This document shows positions 25,926-34,598 of a stretch of DNA of 38,908 nt, one piece after another (position 1 is the first letter of the stretch; every line of letters starts with the position of its first letter). Source of the stretch: Mucilaginibacter sp. (lineage in GTDB: Bacteria > Bacteroidota > Bacteroidia > Sphingobacteriales > Sphingobacteriaceae); assembly GCF_028288105.1 (NCBI RefSeq), contig NZ_JAQBOI010000261.1:1-38908 (forward strand), written 5' to 3'. Made by a program: the position numbers and the translations under genes. The notes beneath the pieces were generated by a model, which ran no database searches, was not told where the DNA came from, and worked only from the letters and a program-made list of their open reading frames with translations.

Positions 25926-26954
25926 TTAATTAAGTTCTATAATATTTTCTTTGATCTGGTAATTCACGTTAATGGATTTCTTTAAGGCCGCCAGAACATC
26001 GGGCAGGTTAAATCCTGCAAAATCTGCATTAAGTATATAATGGTTCAGCTTCTCATCTGCAACCTTTATATGTACGCCATACGTTGAATTAAGTACCGGG
26101 ATAATCTCGCGCAACGGTTTATTATCAAATGATAGGTTAACCTGGTTCCATATTTTTAAAGCCGGCTCATTAATGATGCCTGCCGGTTTTAAAAGGTGTT
26201 TATCAATTAAATAAATTGCTTTTTGATTTGGGTAGAGTATAATTTCGTGCTTCTCTAAACTGGTTGAGAAATTATTGTCCTTATCCCCATTTTTGATACT
26301 TACCGAAACTTTACCGGTAATAACAGAAACATCGGCAGTATTGCTCCTATAATTGTCGCGTATTAAAAAACTAGTTCCCCATACCTTGGTGATTATTGAC
26401 CGGCCATTTATTATAAACGGGCGCTTAGGGTTTTTAGTAACTTCAAAAAAGCCTTCGCCATACATGGAGATAATGCGGGCATTAGCAGCAAATATTTTTG
26501 GATACCTTATGTTACCGCCCGGATTTAACCAAATTATGCTGCTATCGGGTAATACAGCTTTGTAAATTTGGGTTGAGTTGTTTGTAATATCCACCTGTTC
26601 AACGGTTAACGTAGCAACCGGTGCATGTGTAAATGAAGTTTTGCTTGTATTAAAAAGATAAAAGGCAGTTAAAAATACAGCTGTTATTGCGGCAGCGGCA
26701 GACCATTTTATTAAAACAGAATAGCGGAACCTTTTAACAGGTGCTGCCTCTTTTGCAGGAGCTTCAATATTTTCGATAATGCGGTTGTAAATACGCGCCT
26801 CTATCTCTTTTTCTTCGGCAACGCTTACTTCAGAAATAAAATCATGCTCGTTTTCAAAAGAGTGATACCATTGTTTTACTAATGTTATCTCTTCCTCTGT
26901 ACAATCACCATGTAAATACTTTTCCAGTAATTCTACGGGTATAGGTTTCTTCAT
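25926..26954 (-). CDS. FecR-family anti-sigma factor
   Basis: Inner-membrane regulator that holds the neighbouring ECF sigma factor inactive until the STN domain of SusC signals that substrate is present. The N-terminal cytoplasmic part (1-80; LLEKYLHGDCTEEEITLVKQW) is the sigma-binding region. One membrane helix spans about 83-101. The periplasmic part contains the FecR core (VLPDSSIIWLNPGGNIRYP, then GEGFFEVTKNPKRPFII and VWGTSFLIR) and ends in the C-terminal FecR/STN-like fold (VNLSFDNKPLREIIPVLNS). Length (342) is usual. Gene order sigma, anti-sigma, STN-susC is the standard trans-envelope signalling unit of Bacteroidota polysaccharide loci. Confidence 0.95.
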   Translation of the reverse strand: MKKPIPVELLEKYLHGDCTEEEITLVKQWYHSFENEHDFISEVSVAEEKEIEARIYNRIIENIEAPAKEAAPVKRFRYSVLIKWSAAAAITAVFLTAFYLFNTSKTSFTHAPVATLTVEQVDITNNSTQIYKAVLPDSSIIWLNPGGNIRYPKIFAANARIISMYGEGFFEVTKNPKRPFIINGRSIITKVWGTSFLIRDNYRSNTADVSVITGKVSVSIKNGDKDNNFSTSLEKHEIILYPNQKAIYLIDKHLLKPAGIINEPALKIWNQVNLSFDNKPLREIIPVLNSTYGVHIKVADEKLNHYILNADFAGFNLPDVLAALKKSINVNYQIKENIIELN

Positions 26955-27032
26955 GAAAAAACAAAAATATTGGTTGGTTTATAAATACTTGACGTATAAT
27001 TAAGGTGTATCCCCTACTCGTTAATAAAATAT

Positions 27033-27614
27033 TTATTTTATCAGTACGATTATCAGGAGCAGGAAATAATTATTAAGACTTAGACGCAGTCTTTTTAGAG
27101 CTTTTGTAAGATGGTTCTCTACCGTTTTTTCGGATATGCCAAGGTGTTGTGCTATTTCTTTATTGGTTTTATGATCAACCCTGCTTAGCTCATAAACCGA
27201 CCGGCATTTATCTGGCAGCTGGTTAACAATTGAATTGATATTTAATTCCAGGTCCCTAAGCATAATGGCATCTTCCGTTGAATGATCAGCCTCAGAATAA
27301 ACCAGTTGGAGCGATTCTTTATATTTTAACCTGGTAAGCTCTTTACGATAATAATCTATTACACGATAACCTACGCTTGCATAAAGGTACCCGCCTAAAG
27401 TTTGGGTAATACTAAGGGCATATCGTTTATGCCACAAGGCAGTAAATAATTCCTGAACAATTTCTTCGGCTGCATCCTTATTCTTTAAACGTTTATAAGC
27501 TTCAGCGTATAATGTTTTCCAATAACGGGCATAGATCTCCTTAAATGCGCCAAGAGAATCTTGTTGCATAAGGTTAATCAGTTCCTCCTCATCAGACTTA
27601 GTAAAATTGGTCAT
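27033..27614 (-). CDS. ECF-type RNA polymerase sigma factor
   Basis: Sigma-70 family factor of the FecI/ECF group, expected to direct transcription of the beta-glucan operon after release by the anti-sigma factor. Region 2 is seen in FKEIYARYWKTLYAEAYKRL and AEEIVQELFTALWHKR. Region 4 is seen in LPDKCRSVYELSRVDHKTNK and IAQHLGISEKTVENHLTKAL, a helix-turn-helix for the -35 element. The start was placed at the ATG at 27614 because the frame upstream to 27629 begins only with TTG. The last ~13 residues are strikingly hydrophobic (YFLLLIIVLIK), which occurs in other Bacteroidota ECF factors and could be a membrane or anti-sigma contact. It lies 78 bp upstream of the anti-sigma gene. Confidence 0.94.
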   Translation of the reverse strand: MTNFTKSDEEELINLMQQDSLGAFKEIYARYWKTLYAEAYKRLKNKDAAEEIVQELFTALWHKRYALSITQTLGGYLYASVGYRVIDYYRKELTRLKYKESLQLVYSEADHSTEDAIMLRDLELNINSIVNQLPDKCRSVYELSRVDHKTNKEIAQHLGISEKTVENHLTKALKRLRLSLNNYFLLLIIVLIK

Positions 27615-27805
27615 GCTATGAATGCACAAAGGTTAACAATATATGATGTAATTATTAACCATCAAACAAAACTCACAAAAAAACAGATAATTACCAAGTT
27701 AGGCGTGATGTTTTTTTGAGAGGGTATATTTTGTTTAGCAATACCGATCGTTATAATAAACAATGACCGACCCAATGTGTTATTAACAGGAAAATGTAAA
27801 AAGCT

Positions 27806-28006
27806 ATGCTCTCTGCAGTTATTGCCGCTTATGATTATAATGCTGATACGGAAACGCTCACTGTGCGCTATCGGTCTGGCAAGGTTTATAACTACCTGCA
27901 GGTACCGGAAAAGGTATATAAAGAGATGCGGGCTACAATGGCTAAAGGCATTTTTCTAAACAGAAACATCAAAAGAAAATATCCGTTCGTCGAAATCAAC
28001 CCTTAG
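27806..28006 (+). CDS. Solo KTSC-domain small protein
   Basis: 66-residue protein consisting of nothing but a KTSC domain, a domain first seen fused to lysyl-tRNA synthetase C-termini. The family pattern is visible: AAYDYNADTETLTVRYRSGK for the first strands, YNYLQVPEKVYKEM in the middle, and KGIFLNRNIKRKYPFVEI at the end. No signal peptide or membrane helix is present. Its biochemical role is unknown; nucleic-acid binding has been suggested for the family. It is the only plus-strand gene between the beta-glucan and alpha-mannan loci, divergent from the sigma factor gene and convergent with GH76, with its own untranslated region of about 190 bp upstream. It seems unrelated to glycan use. Confidence 0.82.
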   Translation: MLSAVIAAYDYNADTETLTVRYRSGKVYNYLQVPEKVYKEMRATMAKGIFLNRNIKRKYPFVEINP

Positions 28007-28061
28007 CTATTATACTTCCCGCACTTTCTTTACCCTCAAAGTAAATAATTTATACTCCTAA

Positions 28062-29183
28062 TTATTTTGGAGGGCATAGCTGCATAAATGTAACTATACT
28101 ACTTGCCTCGTAAGATTGTATATCTCCGGTTGGGCAGTGAATGCTGTAATTTCTGAATGTAAGGTTCCTTTCGGTATCTCTATTCTTCCACCCGGTATTA
28201 ATGTTAATTTGTACCCAATCTAAATACTGGCTTTGGCCGCCATCATTTATTAGCTGCATAATGTATTGCGCAAAAATTGATTTTAAAACGCCTTGCTCGT
28301 TAAAATCACCTTCGGCTGGCAAGATGCCATTGGTACTCATCTTATTTTTTGTATAATCGGCAGCTAACTTTGCATCATTCAGATAGGCAACGTCTTTTGT
28401 TTCTTTATATAACATTACAGCTGCACCTATAGCAGTACCCTGATTGTAAGTATAATCTTCATATCCCGGCGGGTTATTACCTATTTTATGATCGGCCACC
28501 CGGCCGTTAGTAGCATCAAACAAATTGGCCTTTGCCCAGTCATATATTGATTTTGCTTTATCCAGATAGCTTGCATCACCGGTTATTTTATAAAGACGCA
28601 GTGCCGCGATAACCGTTGGATAATTTATGCATGCATTTTTACCGCTGTGTTTAAAATCCCAGAACATACCGCCATTTGCGCTATCGTACGACCCGTTCCA
28701 CACACGGTTAAACCCGGCGATAGCCTTTTGCAGATATTCGGGCTTACCGGTTATCTGGTTTGCACGGGCAAGTGCTATAACCCACCACATCATATCATCA
28801 TAAATAAACCAGGTAGTGGTATTATCCCAATTATATCCATCATACTGGTTAAAACCACCCTGATAAATATCATTAACCCTTATTAATTGCGCGGGATCTT
28901 TAGTGCGTTCATAAACGTTCATGGCCATATCCCAGTATATAGCTTGTGTCCATATAGCGGCTAAACCATCTTGCCTGGTAGTATTATAATATAGCTTGGC
29001 TGATGAGTTATAAAAGTATTTATTGAAAGCTGTGTACGCGGTTGTTGCGTCAGCAGCCGTGAAATTATTGTTTACTTCGGGTTTATCCGGTTTTTCGATA
29101 GGTGCTGTTCCTTCTTTCCCTTTACTGCAGCTTGCCACAGTAATAAACAAACTTGTTAACAGGATATAGAATATTTTTTTCAT
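28062..29183 (-). CDS. GH76 endo-alpha-1,6-mannanase lipoprotein
   Basis: Predicted endo-acting enzyme on the alpha-1,6-mannan backbone of yeast or fungal mannoprotein. The lipoprotein signal ends at Cys 19 (TVASCSKG). The fold should be the (alpha/alpha)6 barrel of GH76, and the catalytic double aspartate is present in WFIYDDMMWW (Asp 129-Asp 130). Other family landmarks are AIYWDMAMNVYERTKDP, GGMFWDFKHSGKNACINYP and YTYNQGTAIGAAVMLY. Length (373) matches a single catalytic domain. It is the last gene of the mannan operon, 15 bp after GH92. Only 55 bp separate it from the convergent KTSC gene, and no strong terminator is seen there. Confidence 0.93.
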   Translation of the reverse strand: MKKIFYILLTSLFITVASCSKGKEGTAPIEKPDKPEVNNNFTAADATTAYTAFNKYFYNSSAKLYYNTTRQDGLAAIWTQAIYWDMAMNVYERTKDPAQLIRVNDIYQGGFNQYDGYNWDNTTTWFIYDDMMWWVIALARANQITGKPEYLQKAIAGFNRVWNGSYDSANGGMFWDFKHSGKNACINYPTVIAALRLYKITGDASYLDKAKSIYDWAKANLFDATNGRVADHKIGNNPPGYEDYTYNQGTAIGAAVMLYKETKDVAYLNDAKLAADYTKNKMSTNGILPAEGDFNEQGVLKSIFAQYIMQLINDGGQSQYLDWVQININTGWKNRDTERNLTFRNYSIHCPTGDIQSYEASSIVTFMQLCPPK

Positions 29184-29198
29184 AGGTAGATTGTCTAA

Positions 29199-31475
29199 TT
29201 ATTTCTCGTTAGATAATGAATAAGGGGCTTCGGAGGGTTTAATCCCTTTTAGTTTATTGGGCTGTGCCGACATATTAAAGTTGAGCGTAGCACCCTTTAA
29301 TAATGCGGAGTGACTTAACCAATTGAAAGTATAAGGCTTGCCATTAACACTTAAACTGTTTACATATTTGTTTTGCGAACTGTTATTAGCTGCATTTATG
29401 CTGATGATTTTCCCGTTCTCCAGTTTAACTGTTACCTTTTTAAACAGCGGGGCACCTAACACATACTGATCACTTGCAGGCGTAACCGGATAAAAGCCCA
29501 TTGATGAAAATACATACCAGGCAGATGTTTGCCCGTTATCCTCATCACCGCAATAACCATCGGGTGTGGGTTTGTACATTTTATCTATTACATCTCGTAC
29601 ATGAAGTTGCGTTTTCCATGGCTCGCCTGCGTAATTATACAAGTAGGTCATATGTTGTATGGGCTGATTGCCATGTGCATACTGACCCATTCCTGCAATT
29701 TGCATCTCTCTTATTTCGTGAATAACACTTCTATAATAACTATCATCAAATACCGGCGGCAGCGTAAACACAGAATCCAGTTTGGTAACAAACTTTTGTT
29801 TGCCACCCATCAGGTCAATTAGCCCCTGTACATCATGAAATACGCTCCAGGTATAATGCCAGCTATTACCCTCGGTAAAGGCATCGCCCCATTTAAACGG
29901 ATTAAAGGGCGATTGGAACTGACCATCTTTATTTTTGCCACGCATTAAACCGGTTGAAGGATCGAACAGATTTTTGTAGTTCATGCTGCGTTTTCTGTAA
30001 ACATTTGTTTCTGATGCCGGGCGACCTAAAGCTTTACCCAATTTGTATATCGCAAAATCGTCATAGGCATATTCAAGCGTGCGGGCAGCGTTCTCGTTTA
30101 TCTTAACATCATAAGGCACATAACCTAATGTATTATAATAGTCTACTCCCCGCCTACCGGTTGCATTAGGGCCGGTGTTACTGGCACCATGTAACAAAGC
30201 TTGGTAAAGGGTTTGAATATCATAGCCACGCCCTCCTTTAAGGTAAGCTTCGGCAACAACCGATGCGGAGTTATTACCCACCATAACATCGGCGTAACCT
30301 GGGCTGCTCCATTCAGGCAGCCAGCCACCTTCTTTATAATCGTTTACCAGCCCCGCCTGCATTTCTTTATTGATAGATGGATACACCAGGTTTAGGAAAG
30401 GGTACAATGCCCTGAAGGTATCCCAAAAGCCTGTGCCTGCAAACATGTAGCCTGGCAAAATTTTACCATTATATGGGCTGTAGTGAACTATTTGATTCTT
30501 GCTATCTAACTCATATAATTTATTGGGGAAGAAAAGCATGCGGTACAGGCACGAGTAAAATGTGCGGGTTTGATCTATTGAACCACCATCTACCGTGAGG
30601 CGGTTTAACGTGTTATTCCAGATGGTTTTAGCTTTTTGTTTTGTGGTTGCAAAGCTTTCTTTACCCAGTTCACGTTGTAAATTAAGTTCTGCCTGTTCAA
30701 TACTTATAAACGACGAGGCTACACGCAGGTTTACCGCTTCGCCCTTTGTTGTTTTAAAGCTGATGACTGCACCCGCATGGTCGCCGGTGTATTCCAGCTT
30801 ACCGTCCTCAATGTCTTTATTATGCCAGGTTGATGCATTCTTAAACGCCTTATCAATGTAGATAACAAAGTAATTTTTGAAATTGGCAGGAACCGCGCCA
30901 CTGTTACGGGTGCTGTAACCTACTATTTTATTTTCACCCGGGATGATCTTTACGTAAGATCCTTTATCAAAAGCATCTATCACAATATGTGAGCTATCAC
31001 TTTTAGGAAAGGTAAACTTAAAGCTTGCTGCCCGTTCGGTTGGCGCTATTTCTGTGTTAATATCATAATCTGCCAAATAAACGCTGTAATAATATGGCTT
31101 GGCTATCTCCGCCTTATGCGAGAACCAGCTGGCGCGATCGGCTTCGTCAATCTTTATTTTGCCGGTTTCAGGGAAGATAGAAAATTGCCCATAATCATTC
31201 ATCCAGGGAGATGGCTGGTGAGTTTGTTTGAAGCCAACTATCTTATCGGCATTGTAGGTATACTGCCAGCCGCTGCCCATTTTACCGGTTTGCGGTGTCC
31301 AAAAATTCATGCCCCATGGCAATGCTATTGCCGGGTATGTATTTCCGTTTGAAAGTGACGGTTTTGAATCGGTCCCCATCAAGGGATTTACCAGATCGGC
31401 CAGGTTTGCCTTATCAATTTGTGCCGAAGCAATTATTGGTAAAAAAGAGAGGGCAATTAAAAATATTTTTTTCAT
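29199..31475 (-). CDS. GH92 alpha-mannosidase (probably exo-alpha-1,2)
   Basis: Calcium-dependent inverting exo-alpha-mannosidase family GH92, expected to strip the side-chain mannoses so that GH76 can reach the mannan backbone. A Sec signal (about 1-18, IIASAQ) suggests a periplasmic location. The N-terminal beta-sandwich starts with LVNPLMGTDSKPSLSNGNTY and contains ALPWGMNFWTPQTG and GFKQTHQPSPWMNDYG. The (alpha/alpha)6 catalytic domain contains GTGFWDTFRALYP, EGNSWHYTWSVFHDVQGL and GDEDNGQTSAWYVFSSMGFY, all hallmark blocks of the family. Length (758) is normal. Linkage preference (1,2 versus 1,3, 1,4 or 1,6) varies in the family; 1,2 is only the likeliest guess in a yeast-mannan setting. 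It precedes GH76 and follows the GH42-like gene by 109 bp with a hairpin. Confidence 0.95.
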   Translation of the reverse strand: MKKIFLIALSFLPIIASAQIDKANLADLVNPLMGTDSKPSLSNGNTYPAIALPWGMNFWTPQTGKMGSGWQYTYNADKIVGFKQTHQPSPWMNDYGQFSIFPETGKIKIDEADRASWFSHKAEIAKPYYYSVYLADYDINTEIAPTERAASFKFTFPKSDSSHIVIDAFDKGSYVKIIPGENKIVGYSTRNSGAVPANFKNYFVIYIDKAFKNASTWHNKDIEDGKLEYTGDHAGAVISFKTTKGEAVNLRVASSFISIEQAELNLQRELGKESFATTKQKAKTIWNNTLNRLTVDGGSIDQTRTFYSCLYRMLFFPNKLYELDSKNQIVHYSPYNGKILPGYMFAGTGFWDTFRALYPFLNLVYPSINKEMQAGLVNDYKEGGWLPEWSSPGYADVMVGNNSASVVAEAYLKGGRGYDIQTLYQALLHGASNTGPNATGRRGVDYYNTLGYVPYDVKINENAARTLEYAYDDFAIYKLGKALGRPASETNVYRKRSMNYKNLFDPSTGLMRGKNKDGQFQSPFNPFKWGDAFTEGNSWHYTWSVFHDVQGLIDLMGGKQKFVTKLDSVFTLPPVFDDSYYRSVIHEIREMQIAGMGQYAHGNQPIQHMTYLYNYAGEPWKTQLHVRDVIDKMYKPTPDGYCGDEDNGQTSAWYVFSSMGFYPVTPASDQYVLGAPLFKKVTVKLENGKIISINAANNSSQNKYVNSLSVNGKPYTFNWLSHSALLKGATLNFNMSAQPNKLKGIKPSEAPYSLSNEK

Positions 31476-31497
31476 TTAAAAATAGGTGATGAGTAAC

Positions 31498-31523
31498 AGT
31501 GCAGCTGATATATCAGCTACACT
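31498..31523 (-). promoter_or_regulatory. Intra-operon stem-loop between GH42-like and GH92 genes
   Basis: The 16 bases at 31503-31518 (AGCTGATATATCAGCT) are a perfect palindrome, and the pairing extends outwards by four further base pairs across one mismatch. No U run follows on the minus strand, so it is unlikely to be a simple terminator. It fills the 109-bp gap ahead of the GH92 gene and might be a processing or stability element. Confidence 0.55.
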
Positions 31524-31584
31524 ACACATACACGGGATACCCCATGTATGGTAGCGGTAGCTTTCTTAAACCAACTCCAATAGT

Positions 31585-33765
31585 TTACCAACTTAAACTA
31601 ACTTTAATTCCGTCGGGGTTATTTGCAAACCCCAGATATAATGTATTTGAAGACGCATCCCACGATGTTTTCGCATCGGTTATTGCCTGCCCATTGCTAT
31701 CGGCAACTTTAGTTACCTTAGGTTTGGCGGGCAGCAAAACGCGCATACTGTTTAATGTTTTAATAGGGCTTTTTGCCACAAATGAATAGCTTGCCCCTTG
31801 TACTTTTTCGTTATAAACCCGCGCGGCACCGGCTAAAACCTGCGGTTTGGTTTTATTGGCTACCCGGTTAACGTTATATAATAAAGCCTGCTCGCCCGGA
31901 TTTATCGTTTTTTCGGCAAGTACCGGTAATTGCGGATCGAACAGGTCAATTACAGGTCCTTTAATAATGTAAGGTTTGTTATCAGCGTTTTCATCCATTA
32001 CCGAAACAACATCATAAGGCCCACGCTCCAGGTAAAGGCTGTTTTTGAATACCAGCTTACCGGCTTTAGCATCGTTTTCGTAACCTTGTTTTACAAGGTC
32101 AATAAACTTAGTATCGGCATTAGCTTCTAATACAAACTCTTTTGGATTTTGCCTTACTATGTAAACCGTTCCTTTGCCAACATTAAATTTCTGCTTGCCT
32201 GTTGCTGCATTTATATTAAACAACTTAAAAAGGTGTTGTGAAGGGGCTGTAAATTTATTCCCTTTGGTGTTCCACCACTCCATTACTGATTGGTAAGGAT
32301 CATCATCGCGACCGCAATAAATTAGAACACCGCCTTGTTTAACCCAAGCCGCTAACGAAGCGTGCACAGCCGGCGAAACAGGTTTCATGTTAGAATAGCT
32401 AACTACCAATACCTTAATGTTTTTTAGCGAAGCGGCATATGACAAGTTTTCCATGTGCACGGTTTGCACCGGTACACCACGTTTTAACAAAGGCAATGTT
32501 TGCCCGTAGAAGTTAGAGAACTGAGGATCTTCGAACCCGTTATGTGTAGGGAACCGTTGAAACATTAATGAATTACTCATTAACACGCCTACCCCATTAA
32601 CACCTGTTACTTTATTAGTTGATGCCGGCATACTATTCAGGGCATTTACCATTATCTGCATTTGGGTTGAATAGTATTGTGGTATTAGCACCTTCTCGTT
32701 ACTGTTGGCCACTTTGTATGGGTGGGTATAGATCCGCTCTGGCCATGGCATTACCTCATAATCGGCAACCATTGGGTACAAAAGCTTTGCGGTAAAGGTG
32801 GCCTGATAATTCTTCTTATAATCGCTCCAGTCGCGTGGCCAGTCCTCAATAGGATCTGTCAGGAAAAACATTTTGCGTTTGGTTGGCGCGGTCATAGATA
32901 CCATTGAGCCATACTCCAGAAAAGCATTTTCAAATACTCTTTCCTTTTTCTGTCCATCAAAATATGTTGGTTCGCGTGAGGTGCCTGTCCATACCTGGGC
33001 TATATAGCCATCAATTCCGGGCAATGATGCAAGGCTGGCTTCGGGGCTAACAATTTGCCATGATGAATAGTTAACCAGCGAGTGTGTGGCAATGAACACT
33101 TTAATGCTTTTCCCCTTGCTTTTACCGTAGGCTTTGGCATAAGATGATACTTCTTTAATAGCGTTATAATACAACTGGTATTTTAACTTACTGGAGAGGT
33201 ATGTATTCTCGGCCGACTCATGCTGCGGTTTCCACGGAAAGCCATAGTATTTTTGCCATTCCTCTTTAAATGGCGCGCTATAACCTGCCCTTGCCCAAAA
33301 CTCGGGTTCTTCTAAAAAAATATTAGTTATTCCTACATCTATCACCCGTTTTATAACGGCGGTTTTCATGTATTCAATAAATGATTTAACCGGTACAACA
33401 TAGGGCATATCTTTACCGTGGAATATGGTATCGCCTTTTTGTGTTACCTGGCCCACGCCAAGGTGATTAATGCCATCCCACTTACCTAAAAAGTAGTCTT
33501 TGTAATCGCCCCAGGCTATACCTGTCATAAAATTTGTTTGGTAGCCGTGGTCGCGCCATGATTGTACACGCTGTTCAAAGGTCATCCCTTTACGATCGTT
33601 AACACCGTAAACGATGGCGATATCAGACCGTACGTCAATTTCTGGCATCCATGGGCTGCTGGTTTGAAAAGCAGTTTTTTCTTTTAAGGGGACCGGCTTG
33701 GTTGTTTGTGCATTTACACTAATAGAAAGTGCAATTAAGCAGCAAGAGGATAGAAGTTTTTTCAT
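31585..33765 (-). CDS. Putative secreted glycoside hydrolase, GH42-like architecture, family not recognised
   Basis: 726-residue exported protein (signal about 1-19, ISVNAQ) that I cannot place in a named family. Residues ~40-350 read as a TIM barrel. The segment VGITNIFLEEPEFWARAGYS (about 144-163), then FKEEWQKYYG, resembles the acid/base strand of GH42/clan GH-A enzymes (candidate Glu 152, 153 or 155). MFFLTDPIEDWP (about 299-310) could carry the nucleophile (Glu 307). Residues ~390-490 (GVGVLMSNSLMFQRFP, then KNIKVLVVSY and AAWVKQGGVLIYCGRDDD) look like the class-I amidotransferase-like trimerisation domain that follows the barrel in GH42. A C-terminal beta-sandwich ends the protein. It lies between the DUF3823 gene and GH92, so a role in mannan or associated side-chain removal is likely. 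Activity is unproven. Confidence 0.7.
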   Translation of the reverse strand: MKKLLSSCCLIALSISVNAQTTKPVPLKEKTAFQTSSPWMPEIDVRSDIAIVYGVNDRKGMTFEQRVQSWRDHGYQTNFMTGIAWGDYKDYFLGKWDGINHLGVGQVTQKGDTIFHGKDMPYVVPVKSFIEYMKTAVIKRVIDVGITNIFLEEPEFWARAGYSAPFKEEWQKYYGFPWKPQHESAENTYLSSKLKYQLYYNAIKEVSSYAKAYGKSKGKSIKVFIATHSLVNYSSWQIVSPEASLASLPGIDGYIAQVWTGTSREPTYFDGQKKERVFENAFLEYGSMVSMTAPTKRKMFFLTDPIEDWPRDWSDYKKNYQATFTAKLLYPMVADYEVMPWPERIYTHPYKVANSNEKVLIPQYYSTQMQIMVNALNSMPASTNKVTGVNGVGVLMSNSLMFQRFPTHNGFEDPQFSNFYGQTLPLLKRGVPVQTVHMENLSYAASLKNIKVLVVSYSNMKPVSPAVHASLAAWVKQGGVLIYCGRDDDPYQSVMEWWNTKGNKFTAPSQHLFKLFNINAATGKQKFNVGKGTVYIVRQNPKEFVLEANADTKFIDLVKQGYENDAKAGKLVFKNSLYLERGPYDVVSVMDENADNKPYIIKGPVIDLFDPQLPVLAEKTINPGEQALLYNVNRVANKTKPQVLAGAARVYNEKVQGASYSFVAKSPIKTLNSMRVLLPAKPKVTKVADSNGQAITDAKTSWDASSNTLYLGFANNPDGIKVSLSW

Positions 33766-33782
33766 AGAGGCTATTTTATAAT

Positions 33783-33814
33783 CCTGCTTAAGAACTTTAA
33801 TATTCTTAAGCAGG
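33783..33814 (-). promoter_or_regulatory. Intra-operon stem-loop between DUF3823 lipoprotein and enzyme genes
   Basis: An exact 12-bp inverted repeat (CCTGCTTAAGAA and its complement) with an 8-nt loop, 15 bp after the DUF3823 stop on the minus strand. After the hairpin the minus strand continues AUUAUAAAAUAG, only weakly terminator-like. It occupies the binding-protein/enzyme junction, as at 2752 and 19747. Confidence 0.7.
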
Positions 33815-33829
33815 TGGTAATAGGGTATC

Positions 33830-34588
33830 CTAAGGAACAGTTACAGTTTTAACATCGGTATAATTGTAATATTTGAGCCCATAATTAGTTCTGGCCCCAA
33901 CTCTTAAAAAGTATTCTCTTTTTGTTGGCAGTGGGCCACCCTTTGTGGTTAATGTTATGGTTTGCCCTACCTGTGCGTTCGCTTCTGATCCGTTGTAATC
34001 AATTTGTGGCGAGTAACGGTTATCGAAATTATTATTGCCAACAAATTTGTTTGAATTTACAAACAGGTGTACATCAGTTATGTCCTGCTGAAAGTTTGGA
34101 TCAGTAGTGCCACGGGTAAATTTAAATGATGCAGTTACCGTACCATCGGGGTTCAAAACCGGCTCGCCAATCCATTCAATCCTTAAAAAAGGGTCTACAG
34201 AAAAATTAACGTTTGTTGTACCTTTAATATCAACTGTTTGGCTTTTATCAATAATGGTTGCTCCGCTTGCGTCTGTTTGCACCAGGGGCACAAACGCGCC
34301 TTCGGCACTTATTACATTTTTCCCGGCAAATAACTTGGTGTAGTTAAATGTACCATCCTGCATAGAACTGATATAAAAAGGTGTGGGATTATCGCTCCAG
34401 CTTATTTCCATCAGCTTTATTCTTGTTCCACCTCCCCCATTTTCGGTTTGTAAGGTTTTATTTGTACCCGCGTCAATTACGCTTCCATTAAGGGTTTCGG
34501 TAGGATCCGGGTAATTATCTAATTTACTGCAAGAGCTGCCGGCCACGGCAACTATGCAGATCGCTATCATATAGAATATCTTTTTCAT
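33830..34588 (-). CDS. DUF3823-type surface lipoprotein (SusE position of mannan locus)
   Basis: 252-residue lipoprotein with signal ending at Cys 20 (VAGSSCSKL). The beginning LDNYPDPTETLNGSVIDAGT followed by a carboxypeptidase-regulatory-like beta-sandwich, and the later SPQIDYNGSEANAQVGQTIT with YFLRVGARTNYG, fit the DUF3823 proteins that stand next to SusC/SusD pairs in Bacteroidota. No catalytic motif is visible. The position 10 bp behind susD suggests an accessory surface glycan-binding protein, probably for alpha-mannan; binding has not been demonstrated from the sequence. Family assignment is from memory of the pattern. Confidence 0.75.
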   Translation of the reverse strand: MKKIFYMIAICIVAVAGSSCSKLDNYPDPTETLNGSVIDAGTNKTLQTENGGGGTRIKLMEISWSDNPTPFYISSMQDGTFNYTKLFAGKNVISAEGAFVPLVQTDASGATIIDKSQTVDIKGTTNVNFSVDPFLRIEWIGEPVLNPDGTVTASFKFTRGTTDPNFQQDITDVHLFVNSNKFVGNNNFDNRYSPQIDYNGSEANAQVGQTITLTTKGGPLPTKREYFLRVGARTNYGLKYYNYTDVKTVTVP

Positions 34589-34598
34589 TCTCTTATTA

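Noticed and set aside
27024..27041. A/T-only inverted repeat at the end of the sigma factor gene
   Set aside because: Perfect on paper (ATAAAATA / TATTTTAT) but made of A and T only and partly inside the coding end, so a stable terminator is unlikely.
27725..27733. TATATTTTG as a promoter element for the KTSC gene
   Set aside because: It has three instead of two bases between TA and TTTG and no properly spaced TTTG upstream.
27777..27959. 60-codon plus-strand frame overlapping the KTSC gene
   Set aside because: It is a shifted frame of the KTSC gene; only the frame starting at 27806 carries the family pattern.
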